Part shown: piece by piece, positions 18,710-26,976 of the stretch
Numbering within the stretch: position 1 is the first letter of the stretch
Layout: each line of letters starts with the position of its first letter
Source: Lachnospiraceae bacterium
GTDB lineage: Bacteria > Bacillota > Clostridia > Lachnospirales > Anaerotignaceae
NCBI GenBank assembly: GCA_028695945.1
Contig: JAQVIB010000003.1
Span: 1-32,337 of the forward strand
DNA length: 32,337 nt
Direction of reading: 5' to 3'
Program-made: the position numbers and the translations under genes
Notes under the pieces: model-generated
What the model saw: the letters and a program-made list of their open reading frames with translations, nothing else
The model's database searches: none
Told to the model about the DNA's origin: nothing

Positions 18710-20056
18710 ATGAAAAAATATGAAACCGACTTAACTGAGGGGAATGTAACAAAGCAGCTACTGGGCTTTGCTACGCCCTTTTTTGTTGCCCAAATTTTGC
18801 AGGCGTGCTATAGCATGGCAGATATGCTGATTGCAGGGCGATACATGGGTGATTACGGAATATCCGCCATAAATAACAGCTCGGTTTGCATTATGCTTAT
18901 AACTATGCTTGTAAACGGTTTTGCCCTTAGCGGAACGGTTCTTGTAGCCCAATTTGTAGGGGCAAAACAGCCGGAAAATGCAAAAAAATCAATTGGTACA
19001 TTATTTACGGTTTTCATATACTGCGGAATGATTGTAACAATTTTAGGAGTTTTGTTTACAAGTAAAATTGTGGTTATTCTTAAAATTCCTCAAGAGGCTG
19101 TGGCAGAGGCAAAAAATTATTTGCGTATTTGCTTTATTGGCACAATTTTTATTTGTGGTTATAATGCAGTAAGTGCAGTTCTTCGTGGACTTGGCGACTC
19201 TAAACGTCCGTTGTATTTTGTTGCAGTTGCAACTGTGGTGAATGTGGTACTGGATTTGATTTTTGTTGGCGTATTTGACTGGGGTGCAGGCGGTGCGGCA
19301 TTTGCAACAATTTTGGCACAGGCTCTGTCTTTTGGACTTGCAGTACATACTCTATACAAGAACAACTTTGTTTTCGATTTTAAGCTAAAAAGCTTTGTTA
19401 TATATAAGGACATACTTAAAATGATATTGAAAATAGGGCTTCCATCCGCAATTCAAAGTACAGTTGTAAATTTTTCCATGCTTTTTGTGCTTACAACAAT
19501 TAACGGGTATGGTCTTGCGGCATCAACCGCGGCTGGAATAGGGGCAAAAATAGACTCTTTTGCAATTTTACCAACCATTGCCGTAAGTCAGTCGGTAGCA
19601 TCTATGGCAGGGCAGAATTTGGGTGCAGGGTGCATAGACCGTGCAAAAGAAACTGTTTTTGCTGGGGTGCGTATTAGTTTAAGCTTTGGAATTATTATCT
19701 ATTTGTTTATAAATATTTTTGGCGGTAAAATAGTAAACATATTTAATTGTTCGCCTCAAACGGTGGAAGTTGCACTTATGTACATAAAATATGTGTCCGT
19801 TTTTTACCTTGCAAATTCGGTTATGTTTGTTTTAAACGGTTTGGCCGCAGGTTCAGGTAATGCAATTTTTGCATTGGGAAATTCTGTGTTAAGTGTTATT
19901 ATTGTGCGAATTCCCTTAATCTTTATTTTTCAAAATACATTGGGGTTGGGGCTTAAAGGTGTATTTTTGGCAATGGGGCTTGCTCAATATGCCGGTTTAT
20001 TTACGTCAGGGCTTTTTTACATTAGTGGAAAGTGGAAAAAATCTTTAGTAAAATAA
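18710..20056 (+). CDS. MATE family efflux transporter
   Basis: LTEGNVTKQLLGFATPFFVAQILQACYSMADMLIAGRYMG; MATE TM pattern; ATG 18710 preferred over the TTG at 18698. Confidence 0.92.
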   Translation: MKKYETDLTEGNVTKQLLGFATPFFVAQILQACYSMADMLIAGRYMGDYGISAINNSSVCIMLITMLVNGFALSGTVLVAQFVGAKQPENAKKSIGTLFTVFIYCGMIVTILGVLFTSKIVVILKIPQEAVAEAKNYLRICFIGTIFICGYNAVSAVLRGLGDSKRPLYFVAVATVVNVVLDLIFVGVFDWGAGGAAFATILAQALSFGLAVHTLYKNNFVFDFKLKSFVIYKDILKMILKIGLPSAIQSTVVNFSMLFVLTTINGYGLAASTAAGIGAKIDSFAILPTIAVSQSVASMAGQNLGAGCIDRAKETVFAGVRISLSFGIIIYLFINIFGGKIVNIFNCSPQTVEVALMYIKYVSVFYLANSVMFVLNGLAAGSGNAIFALGNSVLSVIIVRIPLIFIFQNTLGLGLKGVFLAMGLAQYAGLFTSGLFYISGKWKKSLVK

Positions 20057-20080
20057 AACTTTCCACTCAGTATACATCTG

Positions 20081-20089
20081 TGGTATAAT
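20081..20089 (+). promoter_or_regulatory. Extended -10 of the murA promoter
   Basis: TGGTATAAT about 100 bp upstream of murA. Confidence 0.5.
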
Positions 20090-20190
20090 TGATTATTAAG
20101 CTGGGTGAGTACTGATTTAATGTAATAATGTGCCTTCACCATTGTATTATGCAAATTTACGTATTTATTGGAAGGGTTTGAATAGGCAAA

Positions 20191-21450
20191 ATGGACAAAC
20201 TTGTTATAAATGGGCCAAACCGCCTTATGGGCGAAGTGGTTATAAGCGGAGCAAAAAATGCAGCGGTAGCAATTATACCAGCGGCAATTATGGCAGACGA
20301 TGTATGTAAAATAGAAAATCTGCCAAATATTGAGGACGTGAAAAGTCTTTTTACTACAATAAATAAGATTGGTGCAAAGTGCCAATTTTTGGACAAGCAT
20401 ACTTTGAAAATAGACAGCCGTGGTGTTGATAATATATGTGCAACCTTTGAAGAAGTAAAAAAAATGCGTGCTTCCTACTATCTTTTAGGAGCTCTTTTAG
20501 GACGCTACAAAAAGGCGGAAGTGGCTATGCCTGGCGGATGCGATTTTGGCACAAGACCTGTGGATTTACACCTTAAGGGGTTTAAAGCAATGGGTGCAGA
20601 GGTGGCAATTGAGCGTGACGTTATAAGGGTTTGGGCAAAGGAACTAAAAGGTGCGGCAATTTATATGGATACTGTAAGCGTTGGAGCAACCATTAATATT
20701 ATGTTGGCGGCAACCCTTGCAACAGGCACTACAACTATTGAAAATGCGGCAAAAGAGCCTCATGTAGTTGATGTGGCAAACTTCCTTAACATTATGGGTG
20801 CAAAAATTAAGGGTGCTGGAACAGATGTAATTCGAATTGTTGGGGTTGAAAAGCTTCACGGGGCAGAATATACAATTATACCAGACCAAATTGAGGCAGG
20901 TACTTATATGATAGCGGCGGCTATTTCAGGCGGAGATGTAACCGTTAGAAACCTTATTCCAAAGCACATGGATTCTCTTTCGGCAAAGCTTGTGGAAATG
21001 GGCGTTGATGTTGAGGAGTTTGATGATTACATAAGAATTAATGCAACAGAACGCAGACTGAATGCCGTTAGCGTAAAAACTATGGCATATCCAGGGTTTC
21101 CTACTGACCTTCAGCCGCAAATGGCGGCACTTTTGGCAGTTGCGGAAGGCACAAGCAAAATAACAGAAAATGTGTGGGAAAAACGCTATCAGTATACAGA
21201 CGAACTTAAACGCCTTGGTGCACAAATTAATGTTGAAGGGCGTGTGGCAATTATAACAGGTGTAAACCAACTTACAGGGGCAAAGGTGGATGCTACTGAC
21301 CTTAGGGCAGGTGCGGCTATGGTAATTGCAGCGCTGAATGCCAATGGTGAAACTATTATAGGTGACGTTAAATACATAGACCGGGGTTATGAGGAAATTG
21401 AGGATAAGCTTAACCAAATGGGTGCGGATATCAAGCGTATTTCCATGTAA
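20191..21450 (+). CDS. murA: UDP-N-acetylglucosamine 1-carboxyvinyltransferase
   Basis: SGAKNAAVAIIPAAIMA; MPGGCDFGTRPVDLHLKGF with catalytic Cys; PGFPTDLQPQMAALLAVAEGTS. Confidence 0.95.
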   Translation: MDKLVINGPNRLMGEVVISGAKNAAVAIIPAAIMADDVCKIENLPNIEDVKSLFTTINKIGAKCQFLDKHTLKIDSRGVDNICATFEEVKKMRASYYLLGALLGRYKKAEVAMPGGCDFGTRPVDLHLKGFKAMGAEVAIERDVIRVWAKELKGAAIYMDTVSVGATINIMLAATLATGTTTIENAAKEPHVVDVANFLNIMGAKIKGAGTDVIRIVGVEKLHGAEYTIIPDQIEAGTYMIAAAISGGDVTVRNLIPKHMDSLSAKLVEMGVDVEEFDDYIRINATERRLNAVSVKTMAYPGFPTDLQPQMAALLAVAEGTSKITENVWEKRYQYTDELKRLGAQINVEGRVAIITGVNQLTGAKVDATDLRAGAAMVIAALNANGETIIGDVKYIDRGYEEIEDKLNQMGADIKRISM

Positions 21451-21464
21451 AGGAGCGTAGATTT

Positions 21465-22256
21465 ATGATACGATTTTGTCCTGTTGTAAGCGGAAGCAGC
21501 GGAAACAGCGTATATATTGGTACCGACTACACTCACTTGCTTATTGATGCAGGAGTTAGCGGAAAAGCAATACAAGAGGGACTTAGTACCATGAACGTTG
21601 AGGGCGGAATGCTTGATGGCATTTTTATTACCCACGAGCATAGCGACCATATTAAAGGCGTTGGTGTACTTTCCCGTAGGTTCGATTTACCAATTTATGC
21701 TACCGAGGGCACATGGAATGCAATGGAAAGCGGTTTGGGCAAGATAGCCAGAAAAAATAAAATAATTATATACAGCGGTGAAAAACTTGAGTTAAACGAC
21801 CTTGTTATAAAGCCATTTGATATACCACATGATGCTGCAGAGCCAGTAGGTTATAGTGTTATGGCTGGTGATGTGAAAATGACAGTGGCAACAGACTTGG
21901 GTCATATAAGCGAATCGGTTAAAAACGGAATTGCCGACAGTGATATACTTTTGTTGGAAGCCAATCACGACATAGACATGCTTAAAAGAGGACCTTATCC
22001 CTATACGCTGAAACAAAGAATACTAGGCGAATTTGGTCACCTTGCAAACGAGAATGCAGGAAGACTGTTATCAGAAATGACTACAAAACGCTTGAAACAT
22101 GTTTTTTTGGGTCATCTTAGTGCCGAAAATAACACACCAAGCCTTGCTTACAAATCTGTAGAAAGTATACTGTACGAAAGTGGTATTAAAGTTGGACGAG
22201 ATTTTTCTATGGAAATGGCAAACCGTCACAGTGTAAGCCGATGTATAGAGTTTTGA
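21465..22256 (+). CDS. walJ: MBL-fold metallo-hydrolase, WalJ/YycJ family
   Basis: SGSSGNSVYIGTDYTHLLIDAG; FITHEHSDHIKGVGVLSRR; LLLEANHD; FLGHLSAENN; directly upstream of rlmH. Confidence 0.92.
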   Translation: MIRFCPVVSGSSGNSVYIGTDYTHLLIDAGVSGKAIQEGLSTMNVEGGMLDGIFITHEHSDHIKGVGVLSRRFDLPIYATEGTWNAMESGLGKIARKNKIIIYSGEKLELNDLVIKPFDIPHDAAEPVGYSVMAGDVKMTVATDLGHISESVKNGIADSDILLLEANHDIDMLKRGPYPYTLKQRILGEFGHLANENAGRLLSEMTTKRLKHVFLGHLSAENNTPSLAYKSVESILYESGIKVGRDFSMEMANRHSVSRCIEF

Positions 22257-22265
22257 GGTAAATAT

Positions 22266-22745
22266 ATGAAAATTTCCGTTATTTGCGTAGGCAGACTGAA
22301 AGAAAAATACTGGACAGATGCTGTGGCAGAATATACTAAACGCCTAAGCAAGTATGTTAAACTGGAAATAACTGAGCTTCCAGATGAAAAAGCACCGGAA
22401 AGCATGAGTGCCGCACAGGAAGAACAGGTTAAAACAAAAGAAGGGCAAAGGATACTTAAGGCAATTAAGGAAGATGCCTTTGTTATTACCCTTGAGGTTC
22501 AAGGAAAACAGATTTCTTCCGAGGAACTGGCACAGCTTGTAGACACAAAAGCTACAGGTGGAGTAAGCCATATTGCCTTTGTAATTGGTGGCTCACTGGG
22601 TCTTTCTGATGAGGTAATAAGCCGTGCAGGGTATCACCTAAGCTTTTCTAAAATGACTTTTCCGCACCAAATGATGCGGGTTGTGCTTTTGGAGCAGATT
22701 TATAGGGCGGTTAAAATTAATAAAAATGAGCCATACCATAAGTAA
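22266..22745 (+). CDS. rlmH: 23S rRNA (pseudouridine1915-N3)-methyltransferase
   Basis: [44 protein letters not shown]...NEPYHK C-terminus. Confidence 0.96.
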   Translation: MKISVICVGRLKEKYWTDAVAEYTKRLSKYVKLEITELPDEKAPESMSAAQEEQVKTKEGQRILKAIKEDAFVITLEVQGKQISSEELAQLVDTKATGGVSHIAFVIGGSLGLSDEVISRAGYHLSFSKMTFPHQMMRVVLLEQIYRAVKINKNEPYHK

Positions 22746-22773
22746 CGTATTCTTAATAAAAGGAGATGGATTT

Positions 22774-23403
22774 ATGAATGGACCAGATAAAAAAAGTCTT
22801 TATCCTAACCCCAATATTAAAACTGTTTGTTACATAAGCAACTTGCCAACAAGAAAAAATGTTCAGATAGGTGAATACACATATTACAGTGACAATAAAA
22901 AGTCTCCGGAAAATTTCTATGATAATATAGAACATCATTATGAGTTTCTTGGTGACAAGCTTGTAATTGGAAGATTTTGTGCAATTGCAGAGGGTGTTAA
23001 GTTTATTATGAACGGAGCTAACCATATAATGGATGGAATTACCACATACCCATTTAATATTTTTGCTAGTGGTTGGGAAAAGGTTACGCCTGAAATAAAC
23101 CAGTTGCCCTTTAAAGGTGACACTGTTATTGGAAACGATGTGTGGATAGGGGAAAATGTAACAATTATGCCCGGAGTTAAAGTTGGAGACGGTGCAATTA
23201 TTGCCGCTAATTCAACTGTTACCAAAAACATTGAACCATATACAATTAATGGCGGTAACCCGGCTAAATTAATCAAGAATCGGTTTGATGATGGAATGAT
23301 TGAAAAATTGTTAAAGCTTCAGTGGTGGAACTGGGATGAAAAAAAGATATTTGAAAACCTTGAATTATTAACATCTAAGGAAGGGTTGGAGAAGCTTATA
23401 TAA
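22774..23403 (+). CDS. Vat/CatB-type xenobiotic O-acyltransferase (left-handed beta-helix)
   Basis: LPFKGDTVIGNDVWIGENVTIMPGVKVGDGAIIAANSTVTKNIEPYTINGGNPAKLIKNRF...WWNWDEKKIFEN. ATG 22774 chosen by RBS AAAAGGAG. Confidence 0.88.
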   Translation: MNGPDKKSLYPNPNIKTVCYISNLPTRKNVQIGEYTYYSDNKKSPENFYDNIEHHYEFLGDKLVIGRFCAIAEGVKFIMNGANHIMDGITTYPFNIFASGWEKVTPEINQLPFKGDTVIGNDVWIGENVTIMPGVKVGDGAIIAANSTVTKNIEPYTINGGNPAKLIKNRFDDGMIEKLLKLQWWNWDEKKIFENLELLTSKEGLEKLI

Positions 23404-23501
23404 AAATAGTGATATGCAGAGCAATATATAATTAAAATTATGAAAAAAGCCTTTACAATAAAACTTAGGCATTTAATTATAAGTTATAAGGAGGAATAAA
23501 A

Positions 23502-23858
23502 ATGGTTAGAAGAGCAGACGAAAGAAAAAAATTGGAGATGAAACATGCACAGGGTGGCAAGGAAACACTTTTTCCAAACGTTATTCTTGAGGGTGACGAA
23601 TTTACAGGTGCAGGCAGACTTTTCAACATCGTTACATTTCCACCTAAAAGCTCTATGGGCTATCATGTTCACAATGGCGAAACTGAAACCTACGTTATAC
23701 TTTCCGGCAAAGGATTATACAGTGACAATGGAACAGAGGTTATTGTAGAACCAGGAGATGTTACATACTGTCCATCTGGAGAGGGTCATGGTTTAGAAAA
23801 TATAGGTGACGAGGATTTAGTAGTTATTGCGTTAATCCTTTTTGACAAAACAAAATAA
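23502..23858 (+). CDS. Cupin domain protein
   Basis: GYHVHNGETETYVILSGKG and GEGHGLENIGDEDL cupin motifs; RBS AAGGAGG. Confidence 0.88.
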   Translation: MVRRADERKKLEMKHAQGGKETLFPNVILEGDEFTGAGRLFNIVTFPPKSSMGYHVHNGETETYVILSGKGLYSDNGTEVIVEPGDVTYCPSGEGHGLENIGDEDLVVIALILFDKTK

Positions 23859-23872
23859 TTGTTAAGCATTTA

Positions 23873-23907
23873 AAACCTCGGAGAATGAAAATCTCGGGGT
23901 TTTTTTA
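23873..23907 (+). terminator. Rho-independent terminator
   Basis: AACCTCGGAGA-ATGAAAA-TCTCGGGGTTTTTTT, stem with a one-base bulge and a T-run. Confidence 0.75.
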
Positions 23908-23920
23908 AGGAGGAATTACA

Positions 23921-24691
23921 ATGGAATTCGATTTTAAGGGCAAAAATGTTGTTATAACAGGAGGAAATTCGGGAATTGGGTTTGCAGCGGCAAAGGCTTT
24001 TGCTCAAAACGGAGCAAATGTGGCAATTTGCGGAACAAATAAGGACAAGCTGGACAAAGCAGTTGAAAAGTTAAAGGAATTTGAAACATGGATATATAGC
24101 GACGTATGCAACGTTGGAGATAGCAAACAGCTTTTAAAGTTTGCAGATGACTGCGAGGAAGTGCTTGGTGGCATAGATATTTGGATTAGCAATGCTGGGT
24201 TTATGCCTTTTAGCAAAATTGTGGATACATCGGAAGAGATGTGGAACGATTTATTTAATGTTAATGTGAAATCTGTATATATTGGGGCAAAAATTGCCAA
24301 GGAGAAAATGGCAAAGGGCGGTGTACTTATTAATGCATCATCTTTTGCAAGCATTATGCCATCGGTTAATACAGGAGTATATGCGGCAACAAAGGCGGCA
24401 GTTACAAGCCTTACAAAAACCCTTGCTTCTGAACTTGCACCCTTGGGAATACGTGTTGTGGGCTATATTCCAGGGCTAATCGCAACAGACCTAAATGCTA
24501 TAAACATTGAAAACAATGGATATAAGCTTTTGGAAAGCATTTCAGCAAGAAAGTTTGGCACAGCGGAGGACATTGCTAACGGAATATTATTCCTTGCCTC
24601 TGATTATGCTTCTTACATTACAGGAACTTGCTTAGAGATAAGTGGTGGAAAATTTGCTACACAAAATCCAAAGGCGGCTTGGGAACTATAG
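23921..24691 (+). CDS. SDR family oxidoreductase
   Basis: VVITGGNSGIGFAAAKAFA; NAGFMPF; YAATKAAV; C-terminal GTCLEISGG. Confidence 0.92.
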   Translation: MEFDFKGKNVVITGGNSGIGFAAAKAFAQNGANVAICGTNKDKLDKAVEKLKEFETWIYSDVCNVGDSKQLLKFADDCEEVLGGIDIWISNAGFMPFSKIVDTSEEMWNDLFNVNVKSVYIGAKIAKEKMAKGGVLINASSFASIMPSVNTGVYAATKAAVTSLTKTLASELAPLGIRVVGYIPGLIATDLNAINIENNGYKLLESISARKFGTAEDIANGILFLASDYASYITGTCLEISGGKFATQNPKAAWEL

Positions 24692-24696
24692 AAAAA

Positions 24697-25040
24697 CCTT
24701 GGGCGTTGCCCAAACCTACTCGCTTTTTGAAAAAAGCGAGACCAAAAATTTTTATTAAACCGCATATTAATGCGGTTTTAGATGGGTCAATTATGCAATG
24801 GCAAAGACATGCCATCTGTCCGTAGGACAGCTTTGGGTCGCAAAGTGCTGACCAATGCAATGGCAAAGACATACCATCTGTCGGTAGGACAGCTTTGGGT
24901 CGCAAAGTGCTGACCAATGCAATGGCAAAGACATGCCATCTGTCGGTAGGGCAGCTTTGGGTCGCAAAGTGCTGACCAGTGAAACCTTTGTGGGTGTTTG
25001 AGGGTGAAGCCCTCAAGGTTTCGAGCAATGTCCAAGGGTT
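24697..25040 (+). repeat. Interspersed multi-hairpin repeat, copy 2 (expanded)
   Basis: Same ordered hairpins as 3911-4108; contains three 62-bp tandem units; ends TTGAGGG-TGAAG-CCCTCAA. Confidence 0.88.
24794..24979 (+). repeat. Three 62-bp tandem units
   Basis: TGCAATGGCAAAGACATGCCATCTGTC[C/G]GTAGG[A/G]CAGCTTTGGGTCGCAAAGTGCTGACCAA starts at 24794, 24856 and 24918. Confidence 0.95.
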
Positions 25041-25047
25041 TTCACGT

Positions 25048-25090
25048 TAAAAAAGCCAACTCCGTATAAAAATAGGTGTTGGCTTTTTGT
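25048..25090. terminator. Bidirectional terminator between SDR side and murC
   Basis: AAAAAGCCAAC...GTTGGCTTTTT. Confidence 0.85.
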
Positions 25091-25132
25091 TTACATAAAA
25101 ATGGCATGAAATTGTGTGTTTTGTTAGGTAAA

Positions 25133-25163
25133 TTGTGCACAACTATGTGGATAACGTGGATAA
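25133..25163. promoter_or_regulatory. Cluster of DnaA-box-like 9-mers
   Basis: TTGTGCACA (weak), TGTGGATAA (perfect, 25146-25154), CGTGGATAA (25155-25163). Confidence 0.5.
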
Positions 25164-26543
25164 CTACCCTTTTACAAGGTTTTCACCCACTAAATATACA
25201 TCTCCTGCACCCATAGTTATCAACATATCACCAGGCTGTGCTGTGGATTTAATGAAGTCAACTATATCGTCAAAACTGCTGATGTATCTTGCACTTTTGC
25301 CATGACTTTTAATTTTATCCACAATATCTCGAGAGTGAATTATGCCAGTGTCTTTTTCTCTTGCGGCATAAATATCTGTTACTATAATTTCGTCAGCATC
25401 AGTAAAGGCGTTTCCAAAATCTTCAAACAAAGTTTTTGCACGGCTATAGGTATGAGGCTGGAAAATGCACCAAAGCGTTTTATGTTCCACTTTTTGTGCC
25501 GCCGCAAGGGTTGCACGAATTTCCGTTGTATGGTGAGCATAGTCATCTATAACACTAATGCCGTTGTAGGTTCCTTTATACTGAAAACGTCGGTTAACAC
25601 CTGTATAGTTATCAAGACCTGTTATTATACTTGCCATAGGCAGGGTAAGGGCATTTGCCGCCGCACATGCCGCAAGGGCATTAAGTATGTTATGTTCGCC
25701 TGGAATACGCAGTGCAATACGCCCCATAATCTTACCATTAAAGACTGCATCAAAGCTATTACGTCCGTTTGGCTCATGGATTATGTTATCTGCATACCAG
25801 TTTGCAGCGTTATCAAGTCCGTAGGTAATAACATTGGCTTTAAGGTCACTGGTAATGTATTCTTTGCCTACGGTGTCGTTATTTATAATTACATAGCCTT
25901 CAGAAGGTACGTTTTGGGCAAAGCCTTTAAATGAAGTCTGTATCTGGTGCAAATCCTTAAAATAATCTAAATGTTCAGCCTCTACATTAAGAATAACAGC
26001 TACAAATGGATTGAATTTAAGAAAGCTATCGTGGTATTCGCAGGCTTCTGCAAGGAAAAACTTAGAATTACCTATTTTTGTATTTCCGCCAATGGTAGAA
26101 AGAATTCCACCTACAGAAATGGTAGGGTCTGCATTATCGGCAAGTAATATTTCACTTAACATAGAGGTGGTTGTGGTTTTACCATGTGTGCCAGCAACGG
26201 CTATGCTTTGGCTATACCAAGACATAATACTGCCTAAAAGGTCACTTCTTTCTATAACCAAAATTCCTTTTGCTTTTGCGGCAACTATTTCTGGGTTATC
26301 ATCTTTAACGGCGGCAGTGAATACAACCAAATCTATATCATCGGTTATATTTTCAGCCTTATGACCATAATTAACTTTAATACCAAGGCTTTCAAGATGT
26401 ATAGTAACATCAGATGACTTAACGTCTGTTCCGCTTACGTGCAAACCTTTAAAGTTTAATATTTCTGCAAGACCGCTCATACTTATGCCGCCTATGCCAA
26501 TAAAATATATGTTTTTATATGTGTTTTCAAAATCTAGCTTCAT
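25164..26543 (-). CDS. murC: UDP-N-acetylmuramate--L-alanine ligase
   Basis: YFIGIGGISMSGLAEIL; VAGTHGKTTTTSML; DDYAHHTTEIRATLAA; FQPHTYSR. Confidence 0.96.
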   Translation of the reverse strand: MKLDFENTYKNIYFIGIGGISMSGLAEILNFKGLHVSGTDVKSSDVTIHLESLGIKVNYGHKAENITDDIDLVVFTAAVKDDNPEIVAAKAKGILVIERSDLLGSIMSWYSQSIAVAGTHGKTTTTSMLSEILLADNADPTISVGGILSTIGGNTKIGNSKFFLAEACEYHDSFLKFNPFVAVILNVEAEHLDYFKDLHQIQTSFKGFAQNVPSEGYVIINNDTVGKEYITSDLKANVITYGLDNAANWYADNIIHEPNGRNSFDAVFNGKIMGRIALRIPGEHNILNALAACAAANALTLPMASIITGLDNYTGVNRRFQYKGTYNGISVIDDYAHHTTEIRATLAAAQKVEHKTLWCIFQPHTYSRAKTLFEDFGNAFTDADEIIVTDIYAAREKDTGIIHSRDIVDKIKSHGKSARYISSFDDIVDFIKSTAQPGDMLITMGAGDVYLVGENLVKG

Positions 26544-26976
26544 TGTTGTTTACGCCTCTATTCATATAAAATAATTCCAAATAAGTATACTACAGCATTT
26601 GTGGAAAGTCCAGTTTCCCTAGTATTTTTACAGTTTTTGAAGTCTCTATTTTTTAATTGAATTTAGTTGAAAAAAAATATGCAGAAAATTTTTAGAATCA
26701 ATTAAGCATTTTACACATTGTGGCGGAAAAACAGGTTCTTTTATCTTGTATGAAATGTGCAAATAGTATGCAGCTTTTGTAGATTTTTACAAGAGGGTAT
26801 ATAAAAATGCTAAAAAACTATTTAAAATGTAGCTTTGGTTGGATAGATTGCTACAAATATTTGGAAATAACTATTTATTACTGTGTTGAAATATGATAAA
26901 ATAGTAATACATAAAGCAGTGTATGCTTTTTTGGTAAAACTTATCCATATAAGTATGGGCATTAGGAGATGATGAC

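Noticed and set aside
23440-23480. Terminator AAAAAAGCCT...AGGCATTT before the cupin gene
   Set aside because: Only a short stem with a large loop and no proper T-run.
24794-24979. Possible CRISPR array
   Set aside because: Units are contiguous 62-bp near-identical tandems with no variable spacers, and no cas genes are present.
22740-25040. SCC-like mobile island inserted at the rlmH 3' end
   Set aside because: No ccr-type recombinase, no duplicated rlmH-end att sequence found by eye downstream, and ordinary composition. Kept only as a context remark.
25302-25934. 210-aa plus-strand ORF inside murC
   Set aside because: Antisense to murC, Cys/Ile/Asn-rich shadow composition, no RBS.
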